A DNA stretch of 64,000 nt from Catonia carolina (lineage: Eukaryota > Arthropoda > Insecta > Hemiptera > Achilidae): contig JAQMRL010000021.1 in assembly GCA_035578175.1 (NCBI GenBank), forward strand, positions 1,994,323 through 2,058,322. The letters run 5' to 3'. Positions 20,270-30,730 of this stretch are shown in pieces. Position numbers and translations under genes: made by a program. Every line of letters starts with the position of its first letter. Position 1 is the first letter of the stretch. Under the pieces are notes generated by a model. The model searched no databases and had not been told where the DNA came from. It saw only the letters and a list, made by a program, of their open reading frames with translations.

Positions 20270-23200
20270 GTCAGGGGCACACGTGGATTCCAAATGTTGT
20301 ATCGGAAGGAGGTGGCCTGACTGTGACCACTGTCCTGCAGGGGATGGAAAGAAGGTTGTTAGTGGATACCGGGGCAGAAATGTCCATCCTTAGGGAGGCT
20401 GTTCCGGGGGTAGAAATCGAACGAGTCCAGATGGTAGCCAAGGGTGTTACAGGTGCAAGACTGGGCGTCGTGGGAGTGCAGGAGTTACAGTGTGAAGTGG
20501 CCCACTTAAGAGTGCGTCATAAATTCGTGATTGCTGCAATCGAGTCTGAAAGAGAGGGACTTATGGGGCTAGATCTCTTGAGAAAGTTAAAAGCAGTAAT
20601 TGATACGGGGAACGGTCAAATACGTTTCAGCGGGGTGACGGGAGTGATGGCGTGTTCCAAGGAAGGCCATGGTCATGCGGAGAATGAAATGGAAGACGAG
20701 AGTCGAACTACGGAAGAATGGCGGAGGAGTGCGTATAGCGCACGACACCCTGGTGAGGGTCGGATAGGAAATACGCGGCGTGCGCTAAGTGGCAGCCGTG
20801 AAAGAGGCCAAAGGGAAGAGGAGACGACCAGAGTCCAGGTGTTGAATGTGAGGACAGTTAGTAGGGTGGAACTACCCGCCTATTCGGAGCTGCTGCTAGA
20901 GGCTAAGGTCTCTGGTCTGGCCGAGGATGAAACCGTGTTAACAGAACCAGTGAATCAACAATGGGGAGTGCGAGTGGGGCGCAGTGTAGACCATGTAAGA
21001 AGGGACCGAGTTCGGGTTCGAGTCATCAATACGGCAGCGAAGGGTATTGTATTGCAGAAAAACCAAATATTGGGAGTTGCCGAGGTTCTAGGAGTATCGG
21101 CAGTAACTGGTCACCAGACAGAGACTGCAACTACTGAGGGAGCAAGGGAGGTATTCACCGAGAAGTTGAGTCATCTTGGACAGGAAGATGGTATGGTGTT
21201 ACGGCGGGTACTACAAGACTACGCGTCTGTGTTCGAGGAGCCAAGTCGAGAGGGATGCAAGGTCGGAGTCCAACATAGAATTCATACCACAGAAGAGAGG
21301 CCAATTGCCAAGCGGCCCTACCGTGTCCCGTATCATCTACGTCCAGTAGTAGAGGAACACTTAGCTGACATGTTGGACAAGGGTGTTATTGTACCTTCGA
21401 CGAGCCCGTGGTCTGCTCCGGTGGTGCTGGTGCGTAAGAAAACACCAGATGGGAGTGTTAAATATCGTTTCTGTACTGATTTTAGAGCCTTGAATGAAGT
21501 GACGCCAGCTGATGCGTACCCGTTGCCCCTTATACAAGAGACCCTCGAACATTTGGGACAAAGTCGGTACTTTACCACCTTGGACTTACACAGTGGGTAT
21601 TGGCAGATACCAATCGCCGAGGAGGATCGAGAGAAGACGGCCTTCACAACTGTAGGTGGCCACTTCGAATACCAGCGCATGGCGTTTGGTTTGACTGGAG
21701 CTCCCGCGACTTTCCAAAGGATGATGGATAATTTATTGGCCGACGTACTAGGCGTAGAATGCTTGGTCTACCTTGATGACGTCGTGATTTTCAGCAGGGA
21801 TATTCACCAACATGCGGAGCGATTGAAACGAGTGCTGCAAATATTTAAGGAAGCCAACCTGAAGGTTAACTTGGAGAAATGTGAGTTCGCTCGGGACCGT
21901 GTGAACTACCTAGGTCATGTAGTGACGTCGGCTGGTGTGAAGCCCGATCCAGGCAAGGTCGAGGCGGTGAAGAACTTCCCGGCTCCGAAAAACGTGCGGG
22001 AAGTCAGAGGATTTCTAGGTCTTGCAGGCTATTACCGCAGATTTGTGCCAAATTTTGCAGCCCTGGCCAACCCGCTAACTAAACTCACGAAGAAGGATAG
22101 TCCGTTTCAATGGAAGGCCGAACAAGAGGAGTCCTTTGGCCACCTGAAGGATGCCCTGTGTTCAGAAACGGTGTTGATGTACCCAGACTTTCGAAAACAA
22201 TTTGTACTCGCGACAGACGCGTCCGGCACGGCACTGGGCGCAGTATTGTCCCAGGATACGGAAGACGGTGAAAGGCCGATTGCATTTGCAAGCAGAATGT
22301 TGAATAGTGCCGAGAAGAATTATTCCACCACCGAGAGGGAGTTATTGGCGGTCGTCTGGGCTACACAGCAGTTTCGGTGTTACCTACTGGGGCGGAATTT
22401 TACGTTGGTAACGGACCACGCGGCACTTAAATGGATGTTGAGCTTACGGGATCCATCATCTCGACTGACACGATGGGCCCTGCGATTAGCAGAATTCGAT
22501 TACACCGTCATACATAAGCCAGGCAGGCGCCATACTAACGCTGACGCGCTAAGCCGAGCCACTATGGGGGTAGCGATGGTGACCGATGAATTGAGCCTTA
22601 AGAAAATTCGAGAAGGTCAGGCCACAGATGAATTTTGCCAAACCCTAATGGTAAGTCCCCGGACGGGAGAAGTCAGAAAGTTGGACGAACTACTGTACTG
22701 GAGAAATGGCAAGGGCGAAGATAAGCAGTGGCGTCTCGTTGTACCAGAGGGCCTGAGAAGGTCGGTCATCCAATCTTGTCATGATGCGGTGTGGGCGGGT
22801 CACCCAGGAGCGGAACGCACTTTTGCGAGAGTGAAGCAAAAGTATTACTGGCCGCGAATGTGGACCGAAATTGAAGAATATGTGCGCCGTTGTCACTCAT
22901 GTGCGCAGCGGAAGTCTCCGGCCAAGTTGACTGTACCACTGGCGGAAGCATTCGAACCGACCTTCCCCTTCGAGATGGTGTCCTTAGACATCGTTGGACC
23001 ATTACCTACAAGCAGGAAGGGAAATAAGTACCTTCTAACCTTCGTAGACCACTTCTCTCGCTACGCTGAAGCAATCCCCGTCGTCGACCAAACCGCTGAG
23101 ACAATAGCCGAAGCCTTTGTGACTAGAATTATCTCACGCCACGGGGTCCCGGAACAACTGCTAACCGATCAAGGGCGAAATTTTACTTCGGAGCTCTTCC

Positions 23201-24180
23201 TGGAAACCTGCAAGTACTTGAGGATAAGAAAACTCCGAACTACGGCGTACCACCCAGAGTGTAACGGGAGGTTGGAGAGGTTACACCGGACTCTAGTAGA
23301 CAGCATGAGTCACTTTGTGAGGAGTGACGGGAGAGATTGGGATAAATGGGTTCCCTTTGCCTTGATGGCTTACCACTCGGTACCACACACCTCCACAGGC
23401 TTTACACCGTATTACCTCCTTCATGGAAGAGAGATGGTAACGCCGTTCGATTACACTGTTCCAGATAACGTTTGTGTAAACGTGGAAGATCACATTATTC
23501 AGCTGAGCCAACGGCTGAGGCAGGCATACGAGCAGACAAATAAGAATTCAATAGCAGCGGCTCGCGACAGGGCAAGGTACCAGGAAAAAGGTAAAAATTT
23601 GCGAGAATTTGAGGTCGGAGATATGGTGTACGTCCTTGTCCCGTCAATTCGCCCCGGGCTAGCAAGAAAATTCAGGCGCCCTTGGAAAGGGCCGTGTAGG
23701 GTCAAGAGAAGGGTATCCCTGGTCGACTATGAAGTGGTCATGGCTGATGGGAAAACCATGGTGGTACACGTAAATCGAATGAAACCGGGACACAATGAGG
23801 CCACGGCGACGCGTGTTACATCTCCCGCTCGCGAAGAGAGGCGGGAACAACCTACGGCTGAAGCCCCACGCGAGGAAGAAAGCGAACAAGAGGAGGATCT
23901 AGAATACCGACCACTAAGTGATGCGGAGTTCGATAGTGACCCAGATGATCAGCTGATAGACGGTATGGAGATGGAGAGGCTGCCCCCTGGAAGATTGGAC
24001 GCTGGAAGAGAAGGACCTCTAGCGGTTGAGGAGGAGGATGTGTTTGGTGAACCTGACAGCCCACCAGAACCGGTAGATAGAATAAGGGAGGATCCGACGT
24101 ACCGCCCATCTCCACAGGCGCGTCTGCCGAGCCAAAGGTCTCCATACAGTCTGCGCAGTAGGAATCGATCGCAAGAATAG
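20050..24180 (+). CDS. pol: Pol polyprotein: protease, RT, RNase H, integrase
   Basis: Open in the -1 frame relative to gag, with no ATG where it begins, so it is expected to be made by ribosomal frameshifting in the 20050-20269 overlap. Residues are counted from 20050: aspartic protease DTGA at 106-109, RT with YLDD at 574-577, RNase H with first catalytic Asp at 723 (TDASG), integrase HHCC zinc region around 907-955, and D980, D1040, E1076 forming a D-D-35-E core. A GPY/F-like segment (WKGPCRV) and a very acidic C-terminal tail follow. All key residues are present and there are no internal stops, consistent with a functional enzyme set. Confidence 0.96.
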   Translation: MESRSLPGGSTPSPRACVLCLRRDRPFCCPLSKEILYATKREWRKENAHDYECGGRGQPKRERLSDCPAAEPVSQGHTWIPNVVSEGGGLTVTTVLQGMERRLLVDTGAEMSILREAVPGVEIERVQMVAKGVTGARLGVVGVQELQCEVAHLRVRHKFVIAAIESEREGLMGLDLLRKLKAVIDTGNGQIRFSGVTGVMACSKEGHGHAENEMEDESRTTEEWRRSAYSARHPGEGRIGNTRRALSGSRERGQREEETTRVQVLNVRTVSRVELPAYSELLLEAKVSGLAEDETVLTEPVNQQWGVRVGRSVDHVRRDRVRVRVINTAAKGIVLQKNQILGVAEVLGVSAVTGHQTETATTEGAREVFTEKLSHLGQEDGMVLRRVLQDYASVFEEPSREGCKVGVQHRIHTTEERPIAKRPYRVPYHLRPVVEEHLADMLDKGVIVPSTSPWSAPVVLVRKKTPDGSVKYRFCTDFRALNEVTPADAYPLPLIQETLEHLGQSRYFTTLDLHSGYWQIPIAEEDREKTAFTTVGGHFEYQRMAFGLTGAPATFQRMMDNLLADVLGVECLVYLDDVVIFSRDIHQHAERLKRVLQIFKEANLKVNLEKCEFARDRVNYLGHVVTSAGVKPDPGKVEAVKNFPAPKNVREVRGFLGLAGYYRRFVPNFAALANPLTKLTKKDSPFQWKAEQEESFGHLKDALCSETVLMYPDFRKQFVLATDASGTALGAVLSQDTEDGERPIAFASRMLNSAEKNYSTTERELLAVVWATQQFRCYLLGRNFTLVTDHAALKWMLSLRDPSSRLTRWALRLAEFDYTVIHKPGRRHTNADALSRATMGVAMVTDELSLKKIREGQATDEFCQTLMVSPRTGEVRKLDELLYWRNGKGEDKQWRLVVPEGLRRSVIQSCHDAVWAGHPGAERTFARVKQKYYWPRMWTEIEEYVRRCHSCAQRKSPAKLTVPLAEAFEPTFPFEMVSLDIVGPLPTSRKGNKYLLTFVDHFSRYAEAIPVVDQTAETIAEAFVTRIISRHGVPEQLLTDQGRNFTSELFLETCKYLRIRKLRTTAYHPECNGRLERLHRTLVDSMSHFVRSDGRDWDKWVPFALMAYHSVPHTSTGFTPYYLLHGREMVTPFDYTVPDNVCVNVEDHIIQLSQRLRQAYEQTNKNSIAAARDRARYQEKGKNLREFEVGDMVYVLVPSIRPGLARKFRRPWKGPCRVKRRVSLVDYEVVMADGKTMVVHVNRMKPGHNEATATRVTSPAREERREQPTAEAPREEESEQEEDLEYRPLSDAEFDSDPDDQLIDGMEMERLPPGRLDAGREGPLAVEEEDVFGEPDSPPEPVDRIREDPTYRPSPQARLPSQRSPYSLRSRNRSQE

Positions 24181-24424
24181 AGGACCAGGATACACTTCAG
24201 AAGGGAACCCAAACCTATGATGTATATAGTTAGCTCGTAGGAATTTACTAGGTTAATTGTAAGTCTACAGTAGACTCTGGTACCCAGATGGGGGATGGAA
24301 CCAGGGGAGTATCGGTTGATGGAACTGGATCGAGTAGGGGAAGTCGCCCGGTACTCGCCCGAAGTTCTTGATACCAGGAGTGCGGACCAAACTTATAACT
24401 AATAGGGTGTATGTGTCGTTCCAG
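24181..24424 (+). other. Pol-env spacer with env splice acceptor
   Basis: About 240 bp with stops in the env frame up to 24405. A branch-point-like CTAAT near 24398-24402, a short pyrimidine/T-rich stretch and TTCCAG ending at 24424 form a plausible acceptor. Exon 2 would start GTGGAG at 24425. Confidence 0.65.
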
Positions 24425-26337
24425 GTGGAGTGAGCCTGGCAATACAAGATGCCGCGAAGAAAGAAGGCGTGTGGTTCATAAAGAAGGGAGGAGTTCTGTT
24501 AACCGGAGACTATTGGAGAGTGATAGTATCGATCAATGTGACCGAAATCTGTGGCGAACTCGCATCACTAAAGGAGTTCACCAGTGGAGTAAGCCAAATT
24601 CTATGGCAAGCCGGCAGCGAAGTCAAGGGGTTGGAAACTCAACAGAGAATCATGGTCCGCGTTCAAGAAATCGAGGAAGAAATGTACGAAGCGAGTCACA
24701 CGCTGATGAACCTTTTGCTCCAAGGGAGAGTGCGACGGGGTTGGTTCAACTTAGGCGGAAGGGTGTTGAAGGTTTTATTCGGGACGCCAGAAGAACAGGA
24801 TATGCGACAGGTGGAGAGGAGCATACAGGTGCTGGAAAGTCAAACGGCCAACTTGATTCATCTGACGGATGATCATCTAACCTTGACGCGACAACTCAGT
24901 CGACGTGCGGAGCAGAATTCCCGGCAGTTGGTGGCATTCGCAAAACAGGTGCGCGAAGAAGCCGACAAGCTGCAGCAGCGACTGGTGGAGATCGGAAAGA
25001 AAACGTCCGACCTAGATCGGTTCGTCCATGTGTTCGCCAATACATCCATGATGTTGCAAGAATTAGAATTAGTGTCTTTAAAAGGACTTATAGATTTAAG
25101 GAATTTAGTTTTAGCGATGGAGGGGCTGTCCTCTGGTAAGTTAAGTGTAGGTTTAATCTCACCTAGTGAGTTCACTGAAATTGTAAAGCGAGTCAGAACT
25201 TCCCTGCCCACTGGACTAGATTTGATCGCGGGGTTTAGTGCCGCAGACATTTACGATTATTACCGTGTGGCAAAAACTCGTGCGTTAGCAGTTGGTGGTG
25301 TGATTAAAGTGTTAATTGACTTACCGCTGTCCTCAGCAGGGAGGCAGTTTATGTTGTTTCAGGTGCGAACATTTCCAGTGATTGATGAGCAGACCGGACT
25401 TAGCACACGATACAACCCTGATTCAACACACTTCTTAGTGAGTGTCGACCAGGAACAATACGCGGAGCTGCAAGCCGAGGACCTTGAGGAATGCCGCAAG
25501 GGGTCTGTCCAGGTATGTCCTGCAGTGTTCCCAATCATCAACCGTCACCACGCCTCTTGTCTGAGCTCACTCTATCTGGGAGATATGGCAGTCGCCAAGA
25601 AAGTTTGCCCGAGAGCCATTTTGATGACCAACCACGAAGACATATGGAGCTGGGATGGATCTATGAACCAGTGGATCTACAGCATCGCCGGAGAGCAAAA
25701 TCTGATATCCCAATGTCATCAAGGAGACGCAGTTGAAGTATCGGAACAGTTGATCGGCGGAGTCGGTGAGATCCCGGCTGCGAAGGGTTGCAGCCTGACG
25801 ACATCATCCTATCGCATCCTGCCAAATACCAGGGGCAGTAGTGAGGCGAAACTGCAGCGTCGCCTTGTACGGATCCAGGTTCCCGTCACCGGGCTCATCG
25901 TTTCCCTTGATGAGCCAACGGACAAGCAAGAGGTGCAAGAGGCAATTCAACACATTCGAAGCAGTGGGGTGCAGTGGCCAGGCGAATATGGAGTCAGTGA
26001 GAGCACGGTGGAACAGCTACAACGATCCTTGGAAGAAATCCGCAAGACCCGACCAAAGGAGGCGGCTTGGAGCGTAGCGGTGGTGCCAACTATCATCGGC
26101 CTCGTGGCGGTGGTGACAGGGCTCCCAATGCTGTGGTATTGCCGAAGGAGGTGTAGACAACCAGCGAGATCCAGCGACCAAGGAGACACTCACCCGGAAC
26201 CAGCGGAGCCATTATCAGTCATATACAGGCTAGCCCCCGGAGAAGTCCGAACCCTACGGAAGGTAACCACGGATGGTGAAGAAGTGATCGTGAGTGGTGA
26301 AAGTGCGGTGGAATCAGGTTCCGCCACCATTAATTAG
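24425..26337 (+). CDS. env: Envelope glycoprotein, F-like, exon 2
   Basis: Membrane fusion protein of the errantivirus/baculovirus F type. The open frame runs 24406-26337, and the first in-frame ATG is far inside the conserved region, so translation must start upstream; see the leader exon at 18366. A furin-type site RVRR is at 24727-24738, followed directly by a Gly/Phe/Leu-rich fusion-peptide-like segment and a long heptad-rich helix. N-glycosylation sequons include one just after the N-terminus. A hydrophobic anchor lies at about 26065-26130, followed by CRRRC and a roughly 65-residue cytoplasmic tail. The frame is unbroken, so the element may be capable of encoding an envelope. Confidence 0.93.
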
Positions 26338-26367
26338 TGCAACGGGGCTATGCGCCACCTTTTTCAT

Positions 26368-26376
26368 GGGAGGGAG
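26368..26376 (+). other. Polypurine tract
   Basis: GGGAGGGAG, three bases before the 3' LTR start at 26380, in the correct place to prime plus-strand synthesis. Confidence 0.8.
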
Positions 26377-26379
26377 TGT

Positions 26380-27571
26380 TGTAATATAGTGAGATTGAGA
26401 AGGAATAATTATAAAAAGAACGAGAGATATTTCTTTTTTCTATTAATATTAGAATTAATACATTGTCTTTGTAAAATATACACAGCGGTCAGAATTCTAG
26501 GAAACTGCAACTTCGTCTCGTGTTACATCCGCTGAGCCGTGCGGCGAGGGGCGAGGAGTAGGAGGAGTGCGCCTCCCCGCCGATCGGCTCAGCTGGACGG
26601 CGAGACGTGGTCAGTCAGTATTGTACACACATACGAAACGGGACTCGATAAAAGTTAATGCAATGCAGTAATTTAAATATAAATTAAATATAATTTTTTA
26701 TGTGTAATGTGTAATGTGTGATACATGTATGCCGCGTCCGTGTGGGACCGAATTAGTGTAATTCATGAGTTTAGTTCTATTTTATTGAGTGGATTGTGAG
26801 AATATTTTTGTCCGGTGCTCATTTGGTGGAATGAGGGTGATCGCTCATTTCGGGTTGGTGATGTTGGTCGTCGTGGCTTGCCAGATGGGTGAGTGGTTAT
26901 ATTATATAGATGCATAGTGGGATTTCCTGGAATTCTGACTCGCCCCGCACTTAGCGATTATGTACTTAGTATTTAAGTGGTCGATCCTGCAGTGGTCTTC
27001 CGGAAATGGCGGTAAAAGCGCCCAAGGCACTAATTTAGGCTGACCTCCCTCTGAGGTTTGAAGTATCTGTGCCGGCAGCCCTTTCCGGAATATGCACGAT
27101 CGACATATAGTCTGTAAGTGGTAATAGGTTAAGTTTAGATGAGGAGTAAGGGTTACATTAGGTAGTCAATTAAGGGAGGTCCTAGACCAATTTTATTATT
27201 TTTTTGTAATTTTAAATAATTAAACCTGTAATTGAAGCGTAGTATTGGGACGCCACTTAGTAGTAAGAAAAAGGGGGTCCTGGACCAATTTTTATTTTAT
27301 TTTAAATAATTAACCTGTAATTGAAGCGTAGTATTGGGACGCCACTTAGTAGTAAGAAAAAGGGGGTCCTGGACCAATTTTTATTTTATTTTAAATAATT
27401 AAACCTGTAATTGAAGCGTAGTATTGGGACGCCACTTAGTAGTAAGAAAAAGGGGATCCTGGACCAATTTGTTTTTCTTTTTAAATAATTAAATTTTTAA
27501 TTAAAATACTGAGGAGCGTATTTTATTTCACCCATCCGCTTCCACCTCATTCCACTCCGGCGAGGCTTACA
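26380..27571 (+). repeat. 3' long terminal repeat
   Basis: 1192 bp, offset exactly 8465 from the 5' LTR, with no mismatch noticed. It therefore carries a second copy of the leader ATG and donor (26831-26888) and of the tandem units. It is followed by AACC, the right target duplication. Confidence 0.97.
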
Positions 27572-28052
27572 AACCAAAGCCAGCTACTACAGTGTGCACG
27601 CTAGAATCTGCGAGTTTACGGATGTTGTATTCCTATTAAGTTAACTATTTTTTAAATTATAAGTACTTAAAGTACTAAAAATATCAGTCATGATATGATG
27701 TAGGCCTAACAATTTCATTTAAAAAAAACTTATAAAAGTATTTTGTATTTAAATACTTTTGAAAGTATTTTGTTGTTACTTTTTAATCAGCGTGTACACA
27801 TTTTGATACAATGCGCATGCTCAGTGACGTCATTATTTGTTTACATTAGGAGCAAACTAAGAGAGGCTGATGTGTAGGCATGCTGTTCCATTGTTGATAA
27901 TATACGCTGCACTATTGCAGTACATACAAGACTATACTAATGCAGACGCACGTTTGCCCAGAGAGCTCTTCTTACGAAAATCAGGCTTTAAGTAGGTAAC
28001 GAATTTAGCACATTGCTAAACATCTGCAATGTCTCTCTCTCTCTTGTCTTTT

Positions 28053-28446
28053 GTGTTGTTTAGGTCATCAGCCAAAAGGCTGGTTTGAACCTGTAGAGGT
28101 TTTACTAAGTAAATCGAGGAGTGAGGTGGTTTACCATTGCCTTCCTCACTGAGTGGAAAAGTACATTTATCAGCATGCCGGGCCCTCTGAAAAGCATATA
28201 TTTTCCACTCTGCAAATGACACTTTCACTTCATTCACCACAGGGTCTGGCTGTATAACAAAATCCATTACTTTCAGACGAGATAACTCTGATTAGTGTCT
28301 TTTACACCTCTACCTCTTTTGCTCTTAAATGATTCAGTCATTTAATTGGCTGACCATGTGATAAGAAACATAACTATTTATTTTAGCCCTGTAACTAACA
28401 GATTGAGTGTAAATAATTTGACAATCCACCTGTCTGTTATGGGCAA
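28053..28446 (-). mobile_element. SINE-like family C, copy C4
   Basis: Full-length with 10-bp target duplication CTTGTCTTTT (28043-28052, 28447-28456). Confidence 0.88.
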
Positions 28447-28599
28447 CTTGTCTTTTGATGGATCTATTTATAGGTCTTCTTGTGCCACAACATTCCCACA
28501 TGAATTTTCCATTTTCCTGAACAATCTTTAAACGTTTCGTTATTCTCTCATATAAATTTCATTTTTCTGCACTGTAACCATACATCAAAGCTATTTTTT

Positions 28600-28849
28600 A
28601 TGAAAATATTTGTGTTGGGGCTCCAAGTGGTACCTAAGTTTAAGTTTCAACTTCGAGAACACATTCCATTCTTGAGTTTTTTTTACACATCCATAACAAA
28701 CCCTAAAACAGGTTTTTTACTTTCTCTTGCCTATATGAATATATAGGAAGGAAAGTATTGTTTTCATGTCGATTTTAAGAAATCGAGTTTTCACCGGATC
28801 TATACGTTTTCAGACCCCCTGAACCCAAAAAACATGTTTTTAGCGATTG

Positions 28850-28898
<49 letters not shown>

Positions 28899-29790
28899 TG
28901 TGTGTGTGTGTGTGTGTGTGTGGGTCTGTGTGTGAACAGAATATCTCAAGAACGGAACATCGTACGAACTTGAAACTTGAACCTTAAGTTACATACCACT
29001 ACCGGACGCGACACGAACATTTTCATCAAAATCGGTCAACCGGAAGTAGTAGTTTATTCGTATAATTTTTCAGTTTTGTGCGATTTTCTCAAAAACTGGT
29101 CCTACGATTTTTTTTAAAATCGCCTATTTTACTCAATTTTTTATTCTCTACAAGATAGGGTAGGCGCCATGTTTGCTGAAATTCTCGGTGAGGCTGTTTT
29201 CACGTAAAAACGTTGTTTTTTTAAGATTACGGCTTAAATATAAATTTTAGCGCAAAAACTTATATAATAAAAGTTGTAGAGAATTTAAAGACCTACAACT
29301 TCTGTTTCAAACATTTTTTTGTATAACGCTTAGTTTAGCGGTAATTTGCGATTTTCTGTTTTTTTCTCACGAAAACGTGAGAAAAATCGATTTTTTTAAC
29401 ATTTCGGTCTTAGTATGCATTTTACGACAAAAGTGTATATAATTAAATTTATAGAAAATTAAAAGATCTACAACTTTTGTTTAGAGCATTTTTCTCTACA
29501 GAGCCTAGTTTAGCGTGAAAGCGTGATTTTACGTATTTTTAAGCCAAACTGAGTTCGATTGTCATTTTGCGTCATTCACTCATGATTAAAATAAGGTTAT
29601 GTTTTTGAGGTTAGTTTTTGTTCATTTCTAATGTTTTAATACTAATGTTAGGTTTATTGTTAATTATTTGCATTGGCAAGAGAAAGTTGTGTGAGTGTTT
29701 CACACCAGATTTTTGGGCTTAGAACGGTCTGGTAAGCCTATTTCCGGTAAAAACACGATTTTAAAATATCGACATGATACTTTCCTTCCC
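28600..29790 (+). mobile_element. Old, decayed family A copy interrupted by A9
   Basis: Left piece (about 28600-28718: GAAAATATTTGTGTTGGG, ATTCTTGAG, AACCCTAAAACAGG) and right piece (about 29710-29790: GGGCTTAGAACGGTCTGG, TACTTTCCTTCCC) are collinear with the hairpin-proximal part of family A on the plus strand. No microsatellite remains. It has lost the terminal bases. Confidence 0.6.
28719..29709 (-). mobile_element. Family A copy A9, full length, nested in older A
   Basis: Closely similar to A8, with an expanded GT tract at about 28853-28932. It inserted in a T-run of the decayed A copy around it. Confidence 0.88.
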
Positions 29791-30319
29791 AATATGGTAT
29801 AGCAGGTAATGGTACCAACCTAAATTATACTATGTGTGTGATTTATAATGATGTTTTAAGCTTGTTTCCTTGTCTATGATGAACAAAAATTATGTAGATT
29901 TTTTAATGACTATTTAAATATTATATATATATATATATCTTTCAAACATGATAAACAGTAAATCCAAAGTGATAAAAATTTAAAAAAATAAACAGTGTAA
30001 ATCAACTGTGTTTGAATTCGGCTACATGTTCAAAAAGGTTAAAATAAAATGAACGGTTAAATTTCAACCAATGAGATTACAATTAATAAATATAAATGCG
30101 CGAGTGAAGGAAAAATGGAACATCGAAGGTTAATGGAGTTGTTGAATATATAAATCAACGAAACCATTTTATATTTGAGGATGGTCTCAGATCATCAAGA
30201 AGAGTACATGAACCAAGAACCTCCAACATAACAACAATACCTACGATCAAAAGTTAACAGCATGGACAATCATTGCGGTAAAACCTATTAATTTTAAAAT
30301 AAACGATATAAACTTTAAG
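29791..30319. other. AT-rich spacer with short AT microsatellite
   Basis: An AT dinucleotide run lies at about 29920-29938. No gene recognised. Confidence 0.5.
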
Positions 30320-30328
30320 ATCTGTTAA

Positions 30329-30667
30329 CCCACCGGGTGGGTCTAGAGGTAAATTCGTCGCCAAAATCAGCTGTTTAACAGCTGATTTTCGGAGACGAAG
30401 GTTCCTGGTTCAAATCCTAGTAAAGGTAGTTACTTTTATACGGGTTTGAATACTAGACAGTGGTTGCCGGTGTACTTTGATGGTTGGGGTTCAATCAACC
30501 ATATTCTCTCAGGAATGGTCGACCTGAGTCTGTACAAGACTACGCCTCATTTACACGTCATACATATCATCCTCATCTCATTGGGTCATGGGATTGCTTA
30601 TTGTTCTGAATTGAACAGATTGCAACGTACACAAATTAGGGATAACAAAAAAAATCAAAAAAAAAAA
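30329..30667 (+). mobile_element. tRNA-derived SINE family B, copy B3
   Basis: Intact boxes, internal palindrome, and an A-rich tail. The target duplication ATCTGTTAA occurs at 30320-30328 and 30668-30676. Confidence 0.9.
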
Positions 30668-30730
30668 ATCTGTTAAATTAATATTACTTAAAAAAAGGAA
30701 AGGAATCAAATTATAAATCATTTAATAAAT

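Larger units (their letters stand above)
17915..27571 (+). mobile_element. Complete errantivirus-like endogenous retrovirus (gypsy group, with env)
   Basis: A 9657-bp provirus in the order LTR, primer site, gag, pol, env, polypurine tract, LTR. Pol order is protease, RT, RNase H, integrase, which is the gypsy (Metaviridae) order, and an F-like env makes it errantivirus-type. The LTRs are both 1192 bp and I saw no mismatch on reading them side by side. The 4-bp duplication AACC lies at 17911-17914 and 27572-27575. All three frames are open with intact catalytic motifs, so the insertion is probably very recent. It is markedly more GC-rich than the surrounding DNA. Confidence 0.97.
17879..27869. 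mobile_element. MITE family H, copy H2, interrupted by the provirus
   Basis: Left part 17879-17914 starts with the CAGCCGTTCTTAG inverted end; right part 27572-27869 ends with the complementary end AGAGAGGCTG. Removing the provirus and one AACC leaves about 330 bp collinear with H1, confirming that the provirus is a simple insertion. Confidence 0.8.

Noticed and set aside
24430..26337. Env starting at the in-frame GTG at 24430
   Set aside because: GTG is not a usual eukaryotic start; the splice from the LTR leader explains the missing N-terminus better.
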